Positions 19,363-29,443 are shown, counted from the stretch's first letter. The stretch is 64,000 nucleotides of DNA from Parablautia muri (GCF_009917485.1 NZ_QZDT01000026.1:1-64000), one strand, 5' to 3'. Numbers and translations: made by a program. Notes: generated by a model not told the origin, from the letters alone.

Positions 19363-20904
19363 TTATGAAACCTGATAGAATGCAAATGACTTGGCAGGAA
19401 CTGTTACTTTACCGCTTATGGAGCTCATTTTGCTGCCAAAGGTATATAATTCATTTTCCAGAGGATAAGCGCAGTCAAATGTGGTGTCCTTGTTGGATGG
19501 ATTTAGGATAACAAGTATTTTTTCATCCCCGATGCTTCTAAGGTAAGCAAAAGGATAAGTATTTTCTTCCGCATAAAGGAAATCTATTTCCCCTTTACTC
19601 TGTAATGCGGGATGTGCCTGGCGCAGCGCAATCAGCCGTTTTACTTCATGGTACAGAGAAGATGTATCGGCCATCTGATTTTGCACGGTAGGACGGTCCG
19701 GGCTTTCATCCAAAGGAATATATAACTTTTCTTTGCTTGCAAAGCTAAAGCCAGCGTTTACACCGTCATCCCACTGCATAGGAGAACGGGAGCCGGTTCT
19801 GTTGTAGCCGCCTTCCACGGAATCTAAGCCTTCTACATAGCGCATACCGATTTCATCACCATAGTAAATGAAAGGTGCACCAGGCATGGAGAGCAGGAAA
19901 GCAAAAGCAAATTTCAGCTCATCTCCATGGAGATGTCTGGCGATACGATCTACATCGTGATTGCCGGAAGGAATGCAGATCAAACCTTTACGTGCTGTTT
20001 CTTCGTAATCTTCTTTGTACTTCTTAACAAATTTAGAGATATCGCCTTTTCCACGGCTTGCAAAAAATGGTTCAGGAGAACGAAACAGGTTGTTAGGGTC
20101 AGCAGGACCGTGGAATAAGATAAAATCCATATGGAAACCTCCGGCTAAGGAGTTTTTTGGTTTGCTCCACTCAGATACCATGGCTGCATCCGGGAATTCT
20201 TTATCCAGGAAAGCGCGGATACCCTGCCAGAGCTTGGTGGTGCCTTTGCCGTCGTCATCGTGCTTTACAAGAGAACCTGCCATATCTACACGGAATCCAT
20301 CGCAGCCCATTTTTAACCAGAAACGCATAATATCCTTAAGCGCTTCAACGGTGGCTTTAGGGCCCGGGTCATCCATGGACTGCTGCCAGGGCAGCTCCGG
20401 CTTATAGAAGCCATAGTTTAGAGAAGGCTGGTTGGAGAAAAAGTTTACCGCACAGGAGCCGTCACGGTCGGAAATTGCCCGAAGGCAGCCCATGCTCTGG
20501 GGCGCTTCCCAGATGCTGTTCGTCCATACATAGCGGTCGGTAAACTCATTGCGGCCCGGTTTCATGGATTCCTTAAACCAAGGATGCTCCACGGAGGTGT
20601 GGCCGGGAACAAGGTCAAGGAGTATGTGCATATCACGTTTATGAACTTCATCAAAAAGGCGCTTTAGGTCATCATTGGTACCGTAACGGGGCGCCGTTTT
20701 ACAATAATCTGCCACATCATATCCGGCATCTCCAAAAGGTGATTCAAAGCATGGATTTAACCAGATTGCGTTGCAGCCTAAGTCTTTGATATAGTCCAGT
20801 TTTTCAATAATTCCATTGAAATCCCCAATACCATCGCTGTTGGTATCCTTAAAAGACTGCGGATAAATTTCATAAAAAATTGCATTGTCAAGCCATTGTG
20901 CCAT
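19363..20904 (-). CDS. GH13 alpha-glucosidase family enzyme
   Basis: This 513-residue cytoplasmic TIM-barrel glycosidase has the GH13 conserved regions: DLVPGHTS (region I), GFRVDMAG with nucleophile D207 (II), VSEWSK with acid/base E245 (III) and SGNHDV with H316/D317 (IV). The start MAQWLDNAIFYEIYPQSFKD is typical of alpha-glucosidases and sucrose or trehalose hydrolases. Substrate cannot be told from sequence alone. An AraC regulator is divergent 172 bases away and probably controls it. Confidence 0.9.
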   Translation of the reverse strand: MAQWLDNAIFYEIYPQSFKDTNSDGIGDFNGIIEKLDYIKDLGCNAIWLNPCFESPFGDAGYDVADYCKTAPRYGTNDDLKRLFDEVHKRDMHILLDLVPGHTSVEHPWFKESMKPGRNEFTDRYVWTNSIWEAPQSMGCLRAISDRDGSCAVNFFSNQPSLNYGFYKPELPWQQSMDDPGPKATVEALKDIMRFWLKMGCDGFRVDMAGSLVKHDDDGKGTTKLWQGIRAFLDKEFPDAAMVSEWSKPKNSLAGGFHMDFILFHGPADPNNLFRSPEPFFASRGKGDISKFVKKYKEDYEETARKGLICIPSGNHDVDRIARHLHGDELKFAFAFLLSMPGAPFIYYGDEIGMRYVEGLDSVEGGYNRTGSRSPMQWDDGVNAGFSFASKEKLYIPLDESPDRPTVQNQMADTSSLYHEVKRLIALRQAHPALQSKGEIDFLYAEENTYPFAYLRSIGDEKILVILNPSNKDTTFDCAYPLENELYTFGSKMSSISGKVTVPAKSFAFYQVS

Positions 20905-21076
20905 AAGATAAGCTCCCTTCTGTTTGTATTTGATTTGTTTAATGATATAATAATCTTAAAATATTAAAGAAACAACTGATATAATACTAAAAAATGATAC
21001 TAAAATACTTTTAAAGCTGTTTTGACACATTGAGCTGAAAGGTATTTTTTGACTTTCATTTATAGAGGAGAGAAAG

Positions 21077-21967
21077 GTGAATCGTTTATCTTCTAAAGAA
21101 AAGAGAAAGCATGGCTCAGTGAGAATCCCCTATGATTTTTTTGAATGCAGGGTGCCCGACCGATTTCCGTTTGTGCCTTTGCACTGGCACAATGAGTTTG
21201 AACTGAATTATATAATAAGCGGCAGAAGTGAATTTACCTGTGGAGAGGATAAGTTTATAGCAGATGCCGGTGATATTATTGTAGTACCGCCTAACATGCT
21301 TCACGCACTGTATCCTTATGCGCATGATGCGCAGGTTTACAACACATTGGTGTTTCGGGAGGAATTGCTTGGAATTGGGAAGGAAGAACGGTGCGGTATT
21401 TCCTGCATAGAACCGATTGTGAATGGAAACCGCAGGATTGTGATGCCTGTTTCTAAAAGGAATGAAGCTTATGAGAAAATCAGGGAATGTGTGGAGCAGA
21501 TTTTTATTTGTGTGAAAGATAATACGCCGATTGCGGATTTATACATGAAAAGTGAGCTGCTCCGTTTCCTGTGGCTGCTGGAGCAGTCAGACTGCATTGT
21601 GACGGTGAAGAATCAGGATGAAAGACAGATAGAGAGCCTCAGGGAGATATTGGTGTTTATTAATTTGAACTATCGGGAGAATATCAACATAGATAGACTG
21701 GCACAGCTGGCCCATCTTAGTAAAAGCTATTTTATGTACCGTTTTAAGAAAACAGTGGGCGTCAGTGCCATGGAATATATTATCCAGCTTAGAATCAAGC
21801 TTGCCTGCGAAATGCTGCGAAACTCCGGGGAACCGTCATTGGAGATTGCGTTTGCGAGTGGGTTCCAGAATTTGTCTAACTTTAACAGGCAGTTTAAAAA
21901 ATATGTAGGGTGTACACCAAAGCAATATAGAGAAAGCATGGAGGTTAAATATGATGGTAGAAAATAA
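21077..21967 (+). CDS. AraC-family transcriptional regulator
   Basis: This 296-residue protein has an N-terminal cupin sensor domain (about 25-110, FVPLHWHNEFELNYIISGRS, GDIIVVPPNMLHALYP). The C-terminal double helix-turn-helix (about 190-290) includes NINIDRLAQLAHLSKSYFMY and ASGFQNLSNFNRQFKKYVGC. The start is GTG 21077 behind GAGGAGAGAAAG. It is divergent from the GH13 gene, suggesting sugar-dependent control of that gene, and its 3' end overlaps the MATE gene by 17 bases. Confidence 0.88.
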   Translation: MNRLSSKEKRKHGSVRIPYDFFECRVPDRFPFVPLHWHNEFELNYIISGRSEFTCGEDKFIADAGDIIVVPPNMLHALYPYAHDAQVYNTLVFREELLGIGKEERCGISCIEPIVNGNRRIVMPVSKRNEAYEKIRECVEQIFICVKDNTPIADLYMKSELLRFLWLLEQSDCIVTVKNQDERQIESLREILVFINLNYRENINIDRLAQLAHLSKSYFMYRFKKTVGVSAMEYIIQLRIKLACEMLRNSGEPSLEIAFASGFQNLSNFNRQFKKYVGCTPKQYRESMEVKYDGRK

Positions 21968-23291
21968 AAATGATTTTACACAGGGAAGTATTGTTTCCAA
22001 GCTGCTTCGATTTATGATACCAATCCTTGGGGCTTTGGTCTTGCAGGCAATGTATGGAGCGGTAGATATTCTTGTGGTAGGGCAGTTTGGAACCACCGCT
22101 GGAATTTCAGGAGTGTCTACAGGAAGCAGTATTGTAAACCTGATTACCTTTACAATCACAGGACTCACAATGGGAGTTACAATTGTAATGGGGCAGTATT
22201 TTGGAGAAAAGAAGCCGGAAAAAGTGGGACAGGTGGTAGGCGGCGCAATTTGGCTGTTTTTGGTGTTATCCTTTGTGATTGCAGCATTTATGCTGATTTT
22301 TGCAAGGCCCCTTGCGATTCTAATGCAGGCGCCAGAGGAAGCCTTGGATTTGACAGTATTATATGTCCGGATTTGTGGCGGAGGGATTTTCTTTATCATT
22401 GCATATAACGTAATCAGCAGCATTTCCCGTGGAATCGGCGATTCTAATATGCCGCTGATTTTTGTGGGAATTGCGTGTGTTGTAAATATTGTAGGCGATT
22501 TGTTGTTCATTGCAGTCTTTAAGTGGAATGTGGCAGGGGCGGCTCTTGCAACAGTGATGGCCCAGGCAGTCAGTGTTATCTTGTCTATCATAATCATCAA
22601 AGGACGGGAGCAGCCCTTTGTGATGAAAAAAGAATATATCCGTTTCAATCCGGAAATCAATAAATTTATACAGGTAGGAACCCCTATTGCATTTCAGGAA
22701 GTTTTAACCCAGCTTTCCTTTTTGGCATTATGCGCCTTTATTAACAGACTGGGACTGGACGCATCTTCAGGTTATGGCGTGGCCAATAAGATCGTAAGCT
22801 TTGTTATGCTGGTGCCTGGGGCGCTTATGCAATCCATGGCCTCCTTTGTAGCCCAGAATGTAGGGGCAGGACAGGAGAAGCGCGCAAGGAAAGCAATGGC
22901 GATGGGGATGATGATAGGATGTGGCATTGGTATTTTTATCGCAATTTTTTCTTTTACCCGTGGGGATTTGCTTGCCGCTATTTTCTCAAAGGATGCGGCT
23001 GTTATTGCACGTGCGGCGGAATATTTAAAGGGCTTTGCGCCGGAGGCAGTGGTAACGGCAATCCTCTTTAGTTTTATAGGCTATTACAACGGGCATTCGA
23101 AGACATTGTTTGTGATGCTGCAGGGAATCAGCCAGACCTTTATGGTGCGTCTGCCCATGTCCTATTTCATGAGCATCCGGCCGGATGCAAGTCTTACCAT
23201 GATTGGTTTGGCGGCACCCTGCGCAACGGTATTTGGTATTTTGCTTAATCTTCTATATTTTGCGAAAGTAAGCCGGGAAATGAAAGTATGA
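21951..23291 (+). CDS. MATE-family efflux transporter
   Basis: At 446 residues with about 12 membrane segments it is full length. It opens within the AraC gene (ATG ATG GTA at 21951) behind AGCATGGAGG, so the two genes are translationally close. Family features include PILGALVLQAMYGAVDILVV in helix 1 and GTPIAFQEVLTQLSFLALCA at the second bundle. The overlap with a sugar-type AraC regulator is unusual for a drug pump and may mean export of a sugar-linked compound (inference). Confidence 0.9.
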   Translation: MMVENKNDFTQGSIVSKLLRFMIPILGALVLQAMYGAVDILVVGQFGTTAGISGVSTGSSIVNLITFTITGLTMGVTIVMGQYFGEKKPEKVGQVVGGAIWLFLVLSFVIAAFMLIFARPLAILMQAPEEALDLTVLYVRICGGGIFFIIAYNVISSISRGIGDSNMPLIFVGIACVVNIVGDLLFIAVFKWNVAGAALATVMAQAVSVILSIIIIKGREQPFVMKKEYIRFNPEINKFIQVGTPIAFQEVLTQLSFLALCAFINRLGLDASSGYGVANKIVSFVMLVPGALMQSMASFVAQNVGAGQEKRARKAMAMGMMIGCGIGIFIAIFSFTRGDLLAAIFSKDAAVIARAAEYLKGFAPEAVVTAILFSFIGYYNGHSKTLFVMLQGISQTFMVRLPMSYFMSIRPDASLTMIGLAAPCATVFGILLNLLYFAKVSREMKV

Positions 23292-23312
23292 AAAGCATGG
23301 CAGCGCTTTGTA

Positions 23313-24719
23313 TTAAGCGGTATGTGTGTCAGAGGTAAGTTCCTTATAGGTGGAAGCAATTATGACAGCGGAAACAACTGCCGTAAGGACATCCGACACA
23401 GGCATGGAATAAAGTACACCGTCAAGACCAAAGAATTTTGGAAGCAAGAGCGCGAAGCCTACCCCGAATACAATCTCACGTATCATGGAAAGAATCGTGG
23501 AGGCAGCGGCCTTTCCCATTGCCTGCAAAAAGATGAAGGCCGCCTTGTTTAAACAGGCAAAGATGACCATACATAAATAAATGCGGAATGCTTTGATGGC
23601 GAAATCCGAATAGTATACGCTTTCATTTGCCGCGCCGAATATGGCGATAAGCTGTCCGGGCAAAAGCTCTACAATTAATAGCGCGATTAAGCCGATGAGC
23701 GCCTCACAGGTAAGTAGCTTTGTAAAGAGACTTTTTACGCGGGGCCTTAATCCGGCGCCCATATTAAAGCCTACAATTGGAATGCACCCTGCGGCCATAC
23801 CCACGACAATGGAAATGACAATCTGGAAAAACTTCATTACAATGCCCACAACGGCCATTGGAATTTGCGCATATTGTTCCTGGCCGAAAATAGCGTCTAT
23901 TGCGCTGTAGTGACGAATCATATTATTGATGGCAGCCATTGCGGCAACAAGGGAAATCTGAGAGAGAAAGCTGCAGATTCCCAGTGTCAGGGAACTTTTT
24001 ACAATGTTTCCTTTTAAGAGAAATGCGGTTTTTGATAGCTGAACGGATTTTATATGGCCAAGATACCAGAGAGCAAGAAATGCCGTGACAATTTGGCCAA
24101 GTACAGTTGCAATGGCAGCCCCCATCATTCCCCATTGAAATACGAAGATAAAGACAGGGTCAAGTATTATGTTGATGACAGCTCCTGCAAGTGTAGAAAG
24201 CATTGCGAATTTGGGATTCCCGTCAGCACGTATTACCGGATTCATTGCCTGACCAAACATGTAAAATGGAATTCCCAGCGAAATATAAAGGAAATATTCT
24301 TTAGAATGCCGGAAGGTTTCGGCGTTAACCGTGCCGCCAAACATGGAAATGATAGGATCCATAAAAAGAAGATAGGCAGCACACAAAATGATGCCGCCGG
24401 CTGTTGTGAGTACGATGGCATTTCCAATACTGATTTTGGCATCCTCTGGCCGCCCTTTTCCCAGACTTAAGCTTACAAAAGCACAGCACCCATCTCCGAT
24501 CATAACCGCAATTGCCAGGGCAATAACTGTAAGGGGGAATACGACCGTATTAGCGGCGTTGCCGTAAGAGCCAAGATAATCAGCATTAGCAATAAAAATC
24601 TGGTCAACAATGTTGTATAGTGCGCCTACTAGCAGGGAAATGATACAGGGAACCGCGTACTTTTGCATCAGCCTGCCTACCTTTTCCGTAGCGAGAAAAG
24701 ATTGATTTGTTTGTTCCAT
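23313..24719 (-). CDS. MATE-family efflux transporter
   Basis: The 468-residue product matches the MATE plan closely: ALYNIVDQIFIANADYLGSY in helix 1, IGDGCCAFVSLSLGKGRPED in the first bundle, VIRADGNPKFAM at about 175 and AAGCIPIVGFNMGAGLRPR at about 310. It is similar to the MATE gene at 5730. It converges on the preceding MATE gene with only 21 bases between their stops. A hairpin lies about 70 bases upstream of its start, in what would be its leader. Confidence 0.92.
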   Translation of the reverse strand: MEQTNQSFLATEKVGRLMQKYAVPCIISLLVGALYNIVDQIFIANADYLGSYGNAANTVVFPLTVIALAIAVMIGDGCCAFVSLSLGKGRPEDAKISIGNAIVLTTAGGIILCAAYLLFMDPIISMFGGTVNAETFRHSKEYFLYISLGIPFYMFGQAMNPVIRADGNPKFAMLSTLAGAVINIILDPVFIFVFQWGMMGAAIATVLGQIVTAFLALWYLGHIKSVQLSKTAFLLKGNIVKSSLTLGICSFLSQISLVAAMAAINNMIRHYSAIDAIFGQEQYAQIPMAVVGIVMKFFQIVISIVVGMAAGCIPIVGFNMGAGLRPRVKSLFTKLLTCEALIGLIALLIVELLPGQLIAIFGAANESVYYSDFAIKAFRIYLCMVIFACLNKAAFIFLQAMGKAAASTILSMIREIVFGVGFALLLPKFFGLDGVLYSMPVSDVLTAVVSAVIIASTYKELTSDTHTA

Positions 24720-24791
24720 TATAAATCCTCCATTCTTACAAATAATTAGGAGTCTTTTTTAGGAAAGCTGCCATAACCTGTATTTCATGTA

Positions 24792-24829
24792 AAAAGGCGT
24801 AAATCCATGTATCTGGGTTTACGCCTTTT
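24792..24829 (-). terminator. Hairpin in the leader of the MATE gene
   Basis: AAAAGGCGTAAA, 14-base loop, TTTACGCCTTTT: a perfect 12-bp stem followed by T bases on either strand. On the minus strand it is upstream of the MATE start and could act as an attenuator. It also separates the divergent MATE and MarR transcription units. Confidence 0.6.
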
Positions 24830-24900
24830 GGCCACTCGAACGCTGATATTATATCGCAGAATTTTTTAGAAAGTCAAATATTTTTTTTGATAATTAATTA

Positions 24901-24946
24901 GGTACCTTGACAAAAATGAAAAATAAGCATAAGATATTAAGGTACC
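24901..24946 (+). promoter_or_regulatory. Promoter with flanking GGTACC operators for the marR-ABC operon
   Basis: A -35 TTGACA (24907-24912), a 17-base spacer and a -10 TAAGAT (24930-24935) form a near-consensus sigma-A promoter. GGTACC occurs directly before the -35 (24901-24906) and just after the -10 (24941-24946). The same layout with a longer perfect inverted repeat is found at 35591-35640, so this is very likely the operator of the MarR protein itself. Confidence 0.8.
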
Positions 24947-25019
24947 AAAATAATTTCAGAATGACAAACTTGTGCCGGCGCTCTGATTGGGTCTGTGGGC
25001 AGGAATGGAGGAGTTGTAT

Positions 25020-25736
25020 ATGGAAGAAACGAGAAACTTATCTGAAAAAATGCAGTGTACCAAATACGATGAAGGTACGGATATCAATAAGAAGCTTATT
25101 GTTCATATGAGGGAATTAAGTCATATTATGCGCTCCTTATATGAGGGAAAGGCCAGCCAGCAAAGGATTTTGATTATTTTAGATGAAGTAAAAACGATTA
25201 CACAGCGGGATCTGACCATACGGCTGGGAATACAGCCAGGCTCCGCCAGTGAAATCCTGTCCAAGCTGGAAAATGCAGGACTTATTCGGCGTACCATAAG
25301 CGAGACGGACAGGAGAACCGCCAATTTATCTCTCACGGATGAAGGAAGACAGATGGCGCTTGATGCTGCCAGGCGGCGCTTCGAAAGGCATGAGGAGATG
25401 TTTTCCTGTCTGTCGGAGCGTGAAAAGGAAGAATTGCTGTCCCTTTTTGAAAAATTGAATGCAGACTGGACCAATCGGTATGGCAGGATCATGGAAGAAC
25501 GCAGGAAACAACGCCAAATGCACAAGTGTGAGGGAGAGCGTGGGCATAAGCACAGGCATGGACAGGATCATGAAGGAGACCATGGACGCAGGCATGACTA
25601 TGAAAGTGAACACAGACATGGTTATGAAAAAGACCATAGCCGTGAACATGTCCATGAAAAGGACTATGGACGGAGGAATGGGCATGGAAAGCACAGTCCG
25701 GAAACGGAGGAAATAACTGATGTGGAAATACATTAA
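25020..25736 (+). CDS. MarR-family regulator with His-rich C-terminal tail
   Basis: ATG 25020 behind GGAGGAG gives 238 residues; the longer frame from 24987 lacks a ribosome site. Residues about 25-165 are a normal MarR fold (ITQRDLTIRLGIQPGSASEI, LSKLENAGLIRRTISETDRR). After about 170 comes a low-complexity tail of roughly 70 residues with about 15 His among Asp, Glu, Arg and Gly (GHKHRHGQDHEGDHGRRHDY). Such tails bind Zn, Ni, Co or Cu in other proteins, so this may be a metal-responsive repressor (inference). It overlaps the ABC gene by 17 bases and sits under GGTACC operators. Confidence 0.85.
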   Translation: MEETRNLSEKMQCTKYDEGTDINKKLIVHMRELSHIMRSLYEGKASQQRILIILDEVKTITQRDLTIRLGIQPGSASEILSKLENAGLIRRTISETDRRTANLSLTDEGRQMALDAARRRFERHEEMFSCLSEREKEELLSLFEKLNADWTNRYGRIMEERRKQRQMHKCEGERGHKHRHGQDHEGDHGRRHDYESEHRHGYEKDHSREHVHEKDYGRRNGHGKHSPETEEITDVEIH

Positions 25737-27486
25737 GCCATATCTTCTCTTTGGAATTTTGGCCGGCCTGTTTATGGTGGGCGAGGTTTCTATGGATTTG
25801 ATTCAGCCTGGCATTATGAGCCAGATTGTGGATGATGGTGTTTTGGGGCTTCATAACAATGGTGTTGGGGACTTAACGCTGATCTGGAAGCTGGGAATCG
25901 GGATGATAGGATTGGTACTTTTGGGAGGACTGAGCGGGGCGTTTAACAATGCCTTTGTTCATCTGACGGGACAAAATATCGGAAACGATATGCGAAAAGA
26001 CTGTTTTCGCAATGTAATGGGATTTTCCTTCCCGCAGATAGACGAATATGGAACCGGAACGCTGGTAACACGCGTAACAAATGATATCACACAGGTGCAG
26101 AATTTTGTGTCACAGTTTGTGCGGGGCATGATTCGGACCATTATGCTGACCTTTGGGAGTATGTACTGCATTTTTAAGCTGAATCGGGATTTTGGGCTGA
26201 TTACGGTGTGCGCGTTTCCTTTTATTGCTGGATGTCTGGTATTTTGTTTACATAAGGCAAATCCGCTTTTTTCCCGTTTACAGGCACAGCTGGATGCCAT
26301 CAACGAGATTATGCAGGAGGATATATCCGGCATCCGCACCATTAAGGCTTGTGTGCGTGAAACCTATGAAAAGCTCCGGTTTGGCAGGGCAAATGATGGG
26401 CTGATTCAGACACAGTTGAAGGTTCTTGTGATTTTTGCCTTTATGAATCCGGTGGTAAATGCCATGATGTATCTGGTGGTAGCGGCTATTTTGTTGATTG
26501 GCTCTTTTGAGGCGGGCAGCGGCAGAGCAACGCCAGGGAATATTATGGCAGCGGTTACCTATACGACACAGTTGTTAAACGGCGTTCTTATGCTTACAAT
26601 GCTATTTCAGAATATTTCAAGAGGTTACGCTTCCTGGAAAAGAGTGAAAGAAATTCTGGATAGTAAGCCGGAGCTTAAGGATGGTTCTTTTTGTGGAGAG
26701 ACGGAAAAAAAAGGTGAGATTGAATTTCGGGATGTGTCCTTTTCTTATCCCCACAGTGGCAAGATGGTGTTAGAGCATGTGAACTTTACCGTCCATCAGG
26801 GAGAAAAGGTAGCGGTTTTGGGCGCAACCGGATGCGGAAAATCATCATTGGTGAATTTGATTCCCAGATTTTACGATGTTGTGGAAGGCACTGTCCTGGT
26901 AGATGGGGTGGACGTACGGGAATATAAGCAAAAGGATCTTCGGGAAAAAGTGGCAGTAGTTTTGCAAAAGAGTGAATTGTTCAGCACTTCCATCGGGGGA
27001 AATATTGCATGGGGTAAGCCGGATGCTGCGCCAAAGGAAGTGAAGGCGGCAGCCATTATTGCACAGGCTGATGATTTTATCCGGCAAAAGAACGAAGGAA
27101 AAGGGCAAAGCGGGCCAGAGGGCGGCTACGAAACCATTGTGGCGGAGCGCGGCATGAGTCTTTCCGGCGGGCAAAAACAGCGGCTTTCCATTGCCAGGGC
27201 TGTGCTAAAGCCTGCGGAAATACTGATACTGGATGATTCCACCAGTGCGCTTGACTTAAAGACAGAGTCCGATTTTTATAAGGCATTAGAGGAATTTGGC
27301 GCAAAGAGTACTAAGATTATCATTGCACAACGGATTGCGTCTGTGCGGGGGGCGGATCGAATCCTTGTTATGGAAAATGGCAGGATTTTGGAGGAAGGCT
27401 CTCATGAGGAGTTGTTAAAGTCCTGCAAGGTATACCAGGAAATATACCGTTCGCAGATCGGTAAGGAGGATGAAAAAATTGCGTGA
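25720..27486 (+). CDS. ABC exporter half-transporter, degenerate-site subunit
   Basis: This is a 588-residue membrane-plus-ATPase fusion. Six helices lie in about 1-310, then Walker A LGATGCGKSS, signature SLSGGQKQRL, Walker B ILILDDSTSALD and IIIAQRIAS. Asp follows Walker B in place of the catalytic Glu, as in the non-hydrolysing half of heterodimeric exporters. It is co-translated with the MarR gene upstream and overlaps its partner downstream by 17 bases. The substrate is unknown; the His-rich regulator makes a metal or metal complex worth considering. Confidence 0.93.
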   Translation: MWKYIKPYLLFGILAGLFMVGEVSMDLIQPGIMSQIVDDGVLGLHNNGVGDLTLIWKLGIGMIGLVLLGGLSGAFNNAFVHLTGQNIGNDMRKDCFRNVMGFSFPQIDEYGTGTLVTRVTNDITQVQNFVSQFVRGMIRTIMLTFGSMYCIFKLNRDFGLITVCAFPFIAGCLVFCLHKANPLFSRLQAQLDAINEIMQEDISGIRTIKACVRETYEKLRFGRANDGLIQTQLKVLVIFAFMNPVVNAMMYLVVAAILLIGSFEAGSGRATPGNIMAAVTYTTQLLNGVLMLTMLFQNISRGYASWKRVKEILDSKPELKDGSFCGETEKKGEIEFRDVSFSYPHSGKMVLEHVNFTVHQGEKVAVLGATGCGKSSLVNLIPRFYDVVEGTVLVDGVDVREYKQKDLREKVAVVLQKSELFSTSIGGNIAWGKPDAAPKEVKAAAIIAQADDFIRQKNEGKGQSGPEGGYETIVAERGMSLSGGQKQRLSIARAVLKPAEILILDDSTSALDLKTESDFYKALEEFGAKSTKIIIAQRIASVRGADRILVMENGRILEEGSHEELLKSCKVYQEIYRSQIGKEDEKIA

Positions 27487-29293
27487 ATCTGATAATCAAA
27501 AGCTGGTGGAAAAGAATCTCCTTGGCATGAGCAGGGAAAGATTTGGACAGGTAGAATATGCAGAAAATACAGGGAAAACCCTAAAACAGATAGCAGCTTA
27601 CTTTGGGCATGAGAAAAAGATGGTCTTATGTATGCTGGCAGTAGTGGTGTGTGGGACCATCTGCGGTGTTTGGGCACCGGGGCTACAGAGCAATGCGGTA
27701 GATATCATTGCCGGGGCAAGGGGCGGCAACTTTGCAAAGACTTTATCCCTTATGCGGGGTGTGTATCTGCTTTACAGCGCCAGCGGCCTTTTGCAGGGAA
27801 TGTGCAGCGCGAAGCTCAGTCAGGGAATTGTAAAGCGGATGAGAGGAGAGCTGTTTGGAAAAATCGTAGATCTCCCGGTTTCTTATCTGGATACCCACTC
27901 CCATGGAGATGTAATGAGCCGTATGACAAACGATATTGAAAATATATCTACAACCGTTTCCCAGGCCCTGCCCTCCTTATTTTCAGGCGTGCTGACGATT
28001 ATTGGGACGGTGGCGGTGATGCTGTTATACTGTTGGCAGCTGGCGCTGCTCAGCTTTGCAACGGTGATTTTGACTGTGATTGCCACAAAGTTTCTCTCTC
28101 AAAAGGTGCGTAAGTATTCCCGCAGAAGACAGATGCTGCTTGGGCAGTTGAACGGGACGGTGGAGGAGATGATTTCCGGTTACCGAACGGTGGTTGCCTA
28201 CAACCATCAGGATATCACCACAGAGGATTTCTGCAATACTGCGGATGCCCTTACCAAAGCCGGAATAAAGACGGATATTTTCAGTGGCGTCATGGGACCT
28301 GTTTTGAATTGTATTGGGAACATAGGATTTGTGGTGATTGCCGCTTTCGGAGGGTATTTTTCTGTCCACGGATTGATTTCGGTGGGGGTGATTTCCGCTT
28401 TTATCGTTTATGCCAGACAGTTTAGCCGTCCCATCAATGAGATTGCGCAGATTTATGGGCAGCTTCAGACGGCTATAGCAGGCGCAGAGCGGGTTTTTAC
28501 AGTATTGGAAGAACAAAATGAGGAGCAAAGCGGCGGAATGCTGGAACAGGCAGAAGACGCTGAAGTCAGATTTGAGAACATACAGTTTTCCTATGAACCG
28601 GGAAAGCCGATGATTCAGGATTTTACGCTGACTGTTCCTTCGGGACAGAAGGTGGCGCTGGTAGGTTCTACGGGGTGTGGAAAGACAACGATTGTCAATC
28701 TGCTTATGCGCTTCTATGATATTGACAGTGGCAAAATTTTGATTAACGGACAGAATGTGGAGGATGTTGCAAGAGAAAGCCTTCGACATAATATTGCGAT
28801 TGTGCTGCAGGATACGGTTTTGTTCTCCAACACGGTAGAGAATAATTTGAAATATGGCAATGAAAATGCAACGAAAGAACAATTAGAACAGGCGGCATCT
28901 ATGAGCCGTTGCGAAGAAATGATTCGTAACCTTCCCAATGGTTATGACACCATCCTTACCGGTTCCGGTGAAAATATCAGCCAGGGGCAGAGACAACTCC
29001 TTGCGATTGCCCGGGCTTTTGTGGCGGATCCCAGGATTTTGATTCTGGATGAAGCCACTTCCAATGTGGATACAAGGACAGAAAAGGCAATTCAGGACGC
29101 GATGCAGCTGGTTATGCGTAACCGTACCAGCATCGTAATTGCGCACAGGCTTTCTACCATTCGGGATTCGGATTTGATTGTGGTGATGGATCATGGCAGG
29201 ATTGTGGAAAGCGGGGCGCATGACGAGCTGCTTGCACAGAAAGGAAAATATTATGAGCTTTACATGAGACAGTATGCAGGGTATGCCATCTGA
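27470..29293 (+). CDS. ABC exporter half-transporter, catalytic subunit
   Basis: This 607-residue partner of the preceding gene has the canonical ATPase motifs: Walker A GSTGCGKTT, signature NISQGQRQLL, Walker B ILILDEATSNVD with the catalytic Glu, and switch IAHRLST. The N-terminal 60 residues are an added cytoplasmic stretch (LVEKNLLGMSRERFGQVEYA). The start ATG 27470 lies in the end of the upstream gene. Together they form a heterodimeric exporter in the cell membrane. A CTGTACA / TGTACAG palindrome follows at 29315-29333. Confidence 0.93.
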   Translation: MKKLRESDNQKLVEKNLLGMSRERFGQVEYAENTGKTLKQIAAYFGHEKKMVLCMLAVVVCGTICGVWAPGLQSNAVDIIAGARGGNFAKTLSLMRGVYLLYSASGLLQGMCSAKLSQGIVKRMRGELFGKIVDLPVSYLDTHSHGDVMSRMTNDIENISTTVSQALPSLFSGVLTIIGTVAVMLLYCWQLALLSFATVILTVIATKFLSQKVRKYSRRRQMLLGQLNGTVEEMISGYRTVVAYNHQDITTEDFCNTADALTKAGIKTDIFSGVMGPVLNCIGNIGFVVIAAFGGYFSVHGLISVGVISAFIVYARQFSRPINEIAQIYGQLQTAIAGAERVFTVLEEQNEEQSGGMLEQAEDAEVRFENIQFSYEPGKPMIQDFTLTVPSGQKVALVGSTGCGKTTIVNLLMRFYDIDSGKILINGQNVEDVARESLRHNIAIVLQDTVLFSNTVENNLKYGNENATKEQLEQAASMSRCEEMIRNLPNGYDTILTGSGENISQGQRQLLAIARAFVADPRILILDEATSNVDTRTEKAIQDAMQLVMRNRTSIVIAHRLSTIRDSDLIVVMDHGRIVESGAHDELLAQKGKYYELYMRQYAGYAI

Positions 29294-29314
29294 AATAGCG
29301 TTTTTAAGTGGACT

Positions 29315-29333
29315 CTGTACATACTCTGTACAG
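29315..29333 (+). repeat. TGTACA-type palindrome upstream of the sigma factor gene
   Basis: CTGTACA, five bases, TGTACAG. It lies about 110 bases ahead of the ECF sigma gene and 22 bases after the ABC stop. It could be a regulator site or a weak terminator stem, since a GGGTTTAAATTTTTTT tract follows. Confidence 0.4.
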
Positions 29334-29443
29334 GGTTTAAATTTTTTTAAAACCTGAAAACTTTTTTCCGGGGTCATGACAATATATAAGTGCAAGGGTA
29401 AATCCCTACAAGTCGACTTGAAGGAAGAAAGAGGATAACTGCT

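Noticed and set aside
25459-25736. Anti-sense and shifted frames rich in Met and His in the MarR tail
   Set aside because: They are shadows of the low-complexity tail; the MarR frame continues through it and overlaps the ABC gene.
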